Origin: Pseudomonadota bacterium
GTDB taxonomy: Bacteria > Pseudomonadota > Gammaproteobacteria > Xanthomonadales > Xanthomonadaceae
Direction: 5' to 3'
DNA: 10,022 nucleotides
Assembly: GCA_023423235.1 (NCBI GenBank)
Contig: JAFAFY010000226.1
Location: forward strand, 1-10,022
Shown: piece after piece, positions 7,966-10,022 of the stretch
Numbering within the stretch: the first letter of the stretch is position 1
Layout: each line of letters starts with the position of its first letter
Notes under the pieces: model-generated
The model's database searches: none
Seen by the model: the letters and a program-made list of their open reading frames with translations, nothing else
Told to the model about the DNA's origin: nothing
Position numbers and translations under genes: made by a program

Positions 7966-8177
7966 TGCACGACGCGAGGGCGCCCAGGCACGTACTCGAC
8001 ATGCACGCAGGGTCTGCTTCTGGCTGAACACTTCGTGGCCGCACGGTCCCCTCAGGCAGCGGGTCGCAGCGCAAACACGACTGCAATCACGCTTCGTGCG
8101 ATCGCGCGACCGTGCGCGTCACCTTGCCACAGCACGCATCCATCGCTCAATCCGGATATGCCCCAGTATCGGGATCC

Positions 8178-8200
8178 TGGCCACGCGCCTAGCGTGGCCA
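8178..8200. repeat. Perfect inverted repeat upstream of the repeat-protein gene
   Basis: TGGCCACGC (8178-8186) and GCGTGGCCA (8192-8200) are exact 9-base arms around GCCTA. The element is 98 bases before the ATG at 8299. No T-tract follows, so it looks more like an operator or an mRNA leader hairpin than a terminator. Confidence 0.5.
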
Positions 8201-8287
8201 CACCCCGGTGCGCCTGGCCGACCGCCTGCCACTGGTCCGCGGACACCACGGCCCCCGCCACCGGTGACGCGCACCCCATCCCCACGC

Positions 8288-8292
8288 AGGAG
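8288..8292 (+). promoter_or_regulatory. Shine-Dalgarno sequence deciding the start at 8299
   Basis: AGGAG with a 6-base spacer to the ATG at 8299 fixes this start and excludes the longer open frame that reaches back to 7945. Confidence 0.75.
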
Positions 8293-8298
8293 CCTCCC

Positions 8299-9411
8299 AT
8301 GAACGTCGTCGACACCCAGCAGCTGAGCAACGCATTCCAGGCCGCACAGTCCCCGGCGCAAGGCTACGGCGCGTTTTCCGGCGCCTACCCCGCACAGGGC
8401 ACCCCAGTCCCCGGCATGCAGCCCAGCGCCTACGTCAACCCGTTCGCACAGGGCGCGCCAAGCGCCTATGCCGATCCGTTCGGCCAGGGCGCACCCAGCG
8501 CCTACGCCAATCCGTACGCCGTCTCCGATGCCACCTACGCCAACGGCAGCAGCGGCATGACACCGCTGGTCTCGGGCAACAACGTCACCACCGACACGAC
8601 GATGAGCCCCTACACGCAGTACCTGGCGACCGCCGACACGGCGCGGCCGCCGGGCGACGACCGCAGCGCGCAGGAGATCATCGACGACAACCCGGTGCTC
8701 AAGAACCTGGGCAACCAGAGCGGGATCCGCGACAAGCTCAACGACTTCGTCGGCGGCGACATGACCAACGACGCCGACCAGGCCTTCCAGGCCGCGGCGC
8801 TGCTGACCAACATCAAGTCGCTGACCCAGGCCGATGGCCAGCCGCGCTCCGTCGAGCTGCAGGGCAACGGCAAGATCGACGGCTTCACCAAGGACGGCGA
8901 TGCCCGCCACGGCACCGAGGCCGGCGTGCTGCAGGACATCTGCAAGCACGGGCTGGAGTACCTGCAGCAGCTCAACGGCCGCCTGCCCAGCACCGACGAC
9001 AAGCAGGTCCGCGCCGACGGCACCAACATCAACAACTGGGACCACATCCGCGACACCTATCTTTCGCCGATCCTGGGCGGGCTGGGCAGCGTCGCCGGAC
9101 TCATCCCGCATCCCGCCGCCCAGGCGGTCAGCGCCGGGCTTGGCGCCGCAGGTACGGTGATCGACACCGCCTCGACGATCGCCGACGGCACCGCCACGCC
9201 GTCCAGCCTGATCACTGCCGGCACCGGACTGCTGGGCCAGGGCATCGAGGCATATCAGGGTCTGCGTCCGCAGGCACCGGCAACGGCGACCCAGCCGGCC
9301 ACCACCGCGCCCGCCACCGTTCCCGGTACGCCGGTCTCGCCGGCCGCGTTCGACGCCGCGTATGCGGGCGCCAGCCAGCCCGCCGCGGGGCTTGCGCTGC
9401 GCTACTACTGA
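8299..9411 (+). CDS. Repeat-containing putative secreted/translocator-like protein (HrpF/NolX-like centre, tentative)
   Basis: This 370-residue protein has no Sec signal or lipobox. Residues 1-75 are rich in Gln, Pro, Gly, Ala and Tyr and contain 2.75 copies of a 12-residue repeat (PSAYxxPFxQGA, 42-74). A central domain at about 122-228 runs RSAQEIIDDNPVLKNLGNQ, FVGGDMTNDADQAFQAAALL, GNGKIDGFTKDGDARHGTEA and LQDICKHGLEYLQQ. From memory this resembles the HrpF/NolX type III translocator group, but I could not verify it. Residues 254-320 are Gly/Ala-rich with hydrophobic segments (LGGLGSVAGLIPHPAAQAV; TAGTGLLGQGIEAY), and a Thr/Pro/Ala linker precedes the end. Disordered N-terminus, repeats and late hydrophobic segments parallel the HrpF layout, though HrpF is about twice as long. 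I infer an exported protein; a surface protein or other effector is equally possible. No type III apparatus genes are in the window. Confidence 0.8.
   Translation: MNVVDTQQLSNAFQAAQSPAQGYGAFSGAYPAQGTPVPGMQPSAYVNPFAQGAPSAYADPFGQGAPSAYANPYAVSDATYANGSSGMTPLVSGNNVTTDTTMSPYTQYLATADTARPPGDDRSAQEIIDDNPVLKNLGNQSGIRDKLNDFVGGDMTNDADQAFQAAALLTNIKSLTQADGQPRSVELQGNGKIDGFTKDGDARHGTEAGVLQDICKHGLEYLQQLNGRLPSTDDKQVRADGTNINNWDHIRDTYLSPILGGLGSVAGLIPHPAAQAVSAGLGAAGTVIDTASTIADGTATPSSLITAGTGLLGQGIEAYQGLRPQAPATATQPATTAPATVPGTPVSPAAFDAAYAGASQPAAGLALRYY
8422..8520 (+). repeat. In-frame 36-base tandem repeats encoding PSAYxxPFxQGA
   Basis: Units are 8422-8457, 8458-8493 and a partial third, 8494-8520. They encode PSAYVNPFAQGA, PSAYADPFGQGA and PSAYANPYA. 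The copies differ at several silent positions (cca/ccc, tac/tat, aac/aat), so they are not a fresh duplication. Confidence 0.85.
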
Positions 9412-9433
9412 GTCCGCAGGTACTGAGTCCGCA
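9406..9433 (+). repeat. 13-base direct repeat across the stop codon of the gene at 8299
   Basis: TACTGAGTCCGCA occurs at 9406-9418, where it includes the TGA stop, and again at 9421-9433, 15 bases later. It looks like a small local duplication (slippage) at the gene end. Confidence 0.7.
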
Positions 9434-9494
9434 CGCCGCGATCTGCCGACACCGCTGAGGACGCCGGCGGCACGCCCCTCTACCAGGACAGGCC

Positions 9495-10022
9495 ATGACC
9501 ACGATCTCGTCGAACTACAACGTCGCGTCGTTCAACACCTACAGCGCCCGCGGTGGCGACGATGCCCTGGACGGCATCGGCGAACTGGCCGATGCCAGCG
9601 GTATCATCGGGTTCCAGGAGACCGGGGACCCCGGCAAGCATCTCGACGCAGGTGCACGCGTGGCCGGGGAGATGATCGAACAGGGGCTCAACGGCTACAT
9701 GGGCCCCCCGAACGGAAACCCGATCTTCTGGCAGCGTGACAGGTTCGACCTGCTGCACGCCGAGACCAGTACCCGCAATGACTTCGGCGCGGCGGGCGAA
9801 ACCCGGGCGACCAACCTCGTGGTGCTGCGCGATACCGAAACCGGCACTGCGCTGCTGGTGTCGAACCTGCATGCCGAGACGAGCAACGGCAACGGCGAGC
9901 GAACCCGGCAGTTCGACGACCTGGAAACGCGCGCGGACGCATTGGCCGGCCAGTTCGACATCGCGGCCCGCATCGATATCGGCGATCACAACCAGTCGTT
10001 GCCGGACGAACTGTATGGCGAT
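9495..10022 (+). CDS. Endonuclease/exonuclease/phosphatase (DNase I-fold) family protein, 3' end outside window
   Basis: The frame is open from ATG 9495 to the window end, 176 codons without a stop. AGGA at 9485-9488 lies 6 bases before the start. Motifs of the EEP superfamily appear in order: ASFNTYS with Asn14, IIGFQET with the metal-binding Glu42, FWQRDRFDLL (78-87), TNLVVL (106-111), VSNLHAET with His126, and IGDHNQS with Asp164 and Asn166 (usually GDxN). The C-terminal SDH motif would lie beyond the window. These enzymes cut phosphodiester or phosphoester bonds in DNA, RNA, phosphoinositides or sphingomyelin; the substrate cannot be told. There is no Sec signal. It follows the repeat protein by 83 bases on the same strand, suggesting one unit. 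The DNA is visibly less G+C-rich than the window's start. A housekeeping exonuclease III is unlikely because the N-terminal motifs differ. Confidence 0.82.
   Translation, partial: MTTISSNYNVASFNTYSARGGDDALDGIGELADASGIIGFQETGDPGKHLDAGARVAGEMIEQGLNGYMGPPNGNPIFWQRDRFDLLHAETSTRNDFGAAGETRATNLVVLRDTETGTALLVSNLHAETSNGNGERTRQFDDLETRADALAGQFDIAARIDIGDHNQSLPDELYGD

Larger units (their letters stand above)
7806..8298. other. 493-base non-coding stretch with several inverted repeats
   Basis: No convincing gene is found here. The frame of the downstream gene is open back to 7945, but those 118 codons show no coding bias, and the ribosome binding site is at 8288. Frames on the - strand (for example from 8006, GTG start) run into the antisense of the 113-residue gene and have many A/T third positions. 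The stretch holds three symmetric elements, at 7817-7844, 7954-7965 and 8178-8200. It must include the promoter of the gene at 8299, but I see no clear -35/-10 pair, no PIP-box and no sigma-54 site. Confidence 0.6.

Noticed and set aside
7413..8006. Open frame on the - strand over the gap and the 113-residue gene
   Set aside because: GTG start without ribosome binding site, many A/T third positions in the gap part, and the rest is antisense to a better-supported gene.
8032..8097. Possible PIP-box (TTCGC-N15-TTCGC) for hrp-type control
   Set aside because: Only two TTCGT half-sites at 8032 and 8093, 61 bases apart, so spacing and sequence do not fit.
7945..8298. N-terminal extension of the repeat-protein gene
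   Set aside because: Frame is open but its codons lack the G/C third-position bias and AGGAG at 8288 marks the start at 8299.

Overview
The window is a G+C-rich (about 70% by eye) bacterial chromosome segment. All nine complete gene ends use TGA, third codon positions are strongly G/C, and the gene types fit a gammaproteobacterium of the Xanthomonadaceae/Lysobacteraceae group (Luteimonas, Lysobacter, Xanthomonas relatives). That placement is inferred from composition and remembered gene families, not from a database search. There are no rRNA, tRNA, CRISPR or transposon features that I can support.

Region 1 (1-1868, + strand) is the 3' part of a membrane PQQ-dependent sugar/quinate dehydrogenase, whose stop codon overlaps the start of a TetR-type repressor (ATGA). 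The two are very likely cotranscribed. Region 2 (1970-4010, - strand) is a two-gene unit: a MoxR-type AAA+ ATPase followed 16 bases later by a VWA-domain (CoxE-like) protein, the classical chaperone/adaptor pair. Region 3 (4072-6331) is a divergent pair: a membrane-anchored LytTR transcription factor on the - strand and a multi-pass acyltransferase-3 protein on the + strand. The 151-base gap between them holds a tandem direct repeat with an exact 21-base period, the geometry expected of a LytTR binding site. A -10-like box sits so close to the LytTR start codon that the mRNA may be leaderless.

Region 4 (6464-7805, + strand) is a divergent DegV-family protein with a good ribosome binding site, then a 113-residue hypothetical protein. 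Region 5 (7806-8298) is a 493-base stretch with no convincing gene but three inverted repeats. Region 6 (8299-10022, + strand) is the accessory-looking part. It holds a 370-residue protein without a Sec signal, with N-terminal Ser-Ala-Tyr/Pro-Phe repeats, a central domain that reminds me of type III translocator proteins of the HrpF/NolX kind, and Gly/Ala-rich hydrophobic segments near the C-terminus. After 83 bases comes the start of an endonuclease/exonuclease/phosphatase (DNase I-fold) protein that runs off the end of the window. These two may be a secreted protein plus nuclease/phosphatase unit; this is the least ordinary part of the window.

The most testable new observations are the 21-base repeat beside the LytTR gene, the repeat-protein/DNase I-fold pair, the loss of the fatty-acid-binding motifs in the DegV protein, and an identical GCTACGCT box exactly 28 bases upstream of two unrelated start codons.
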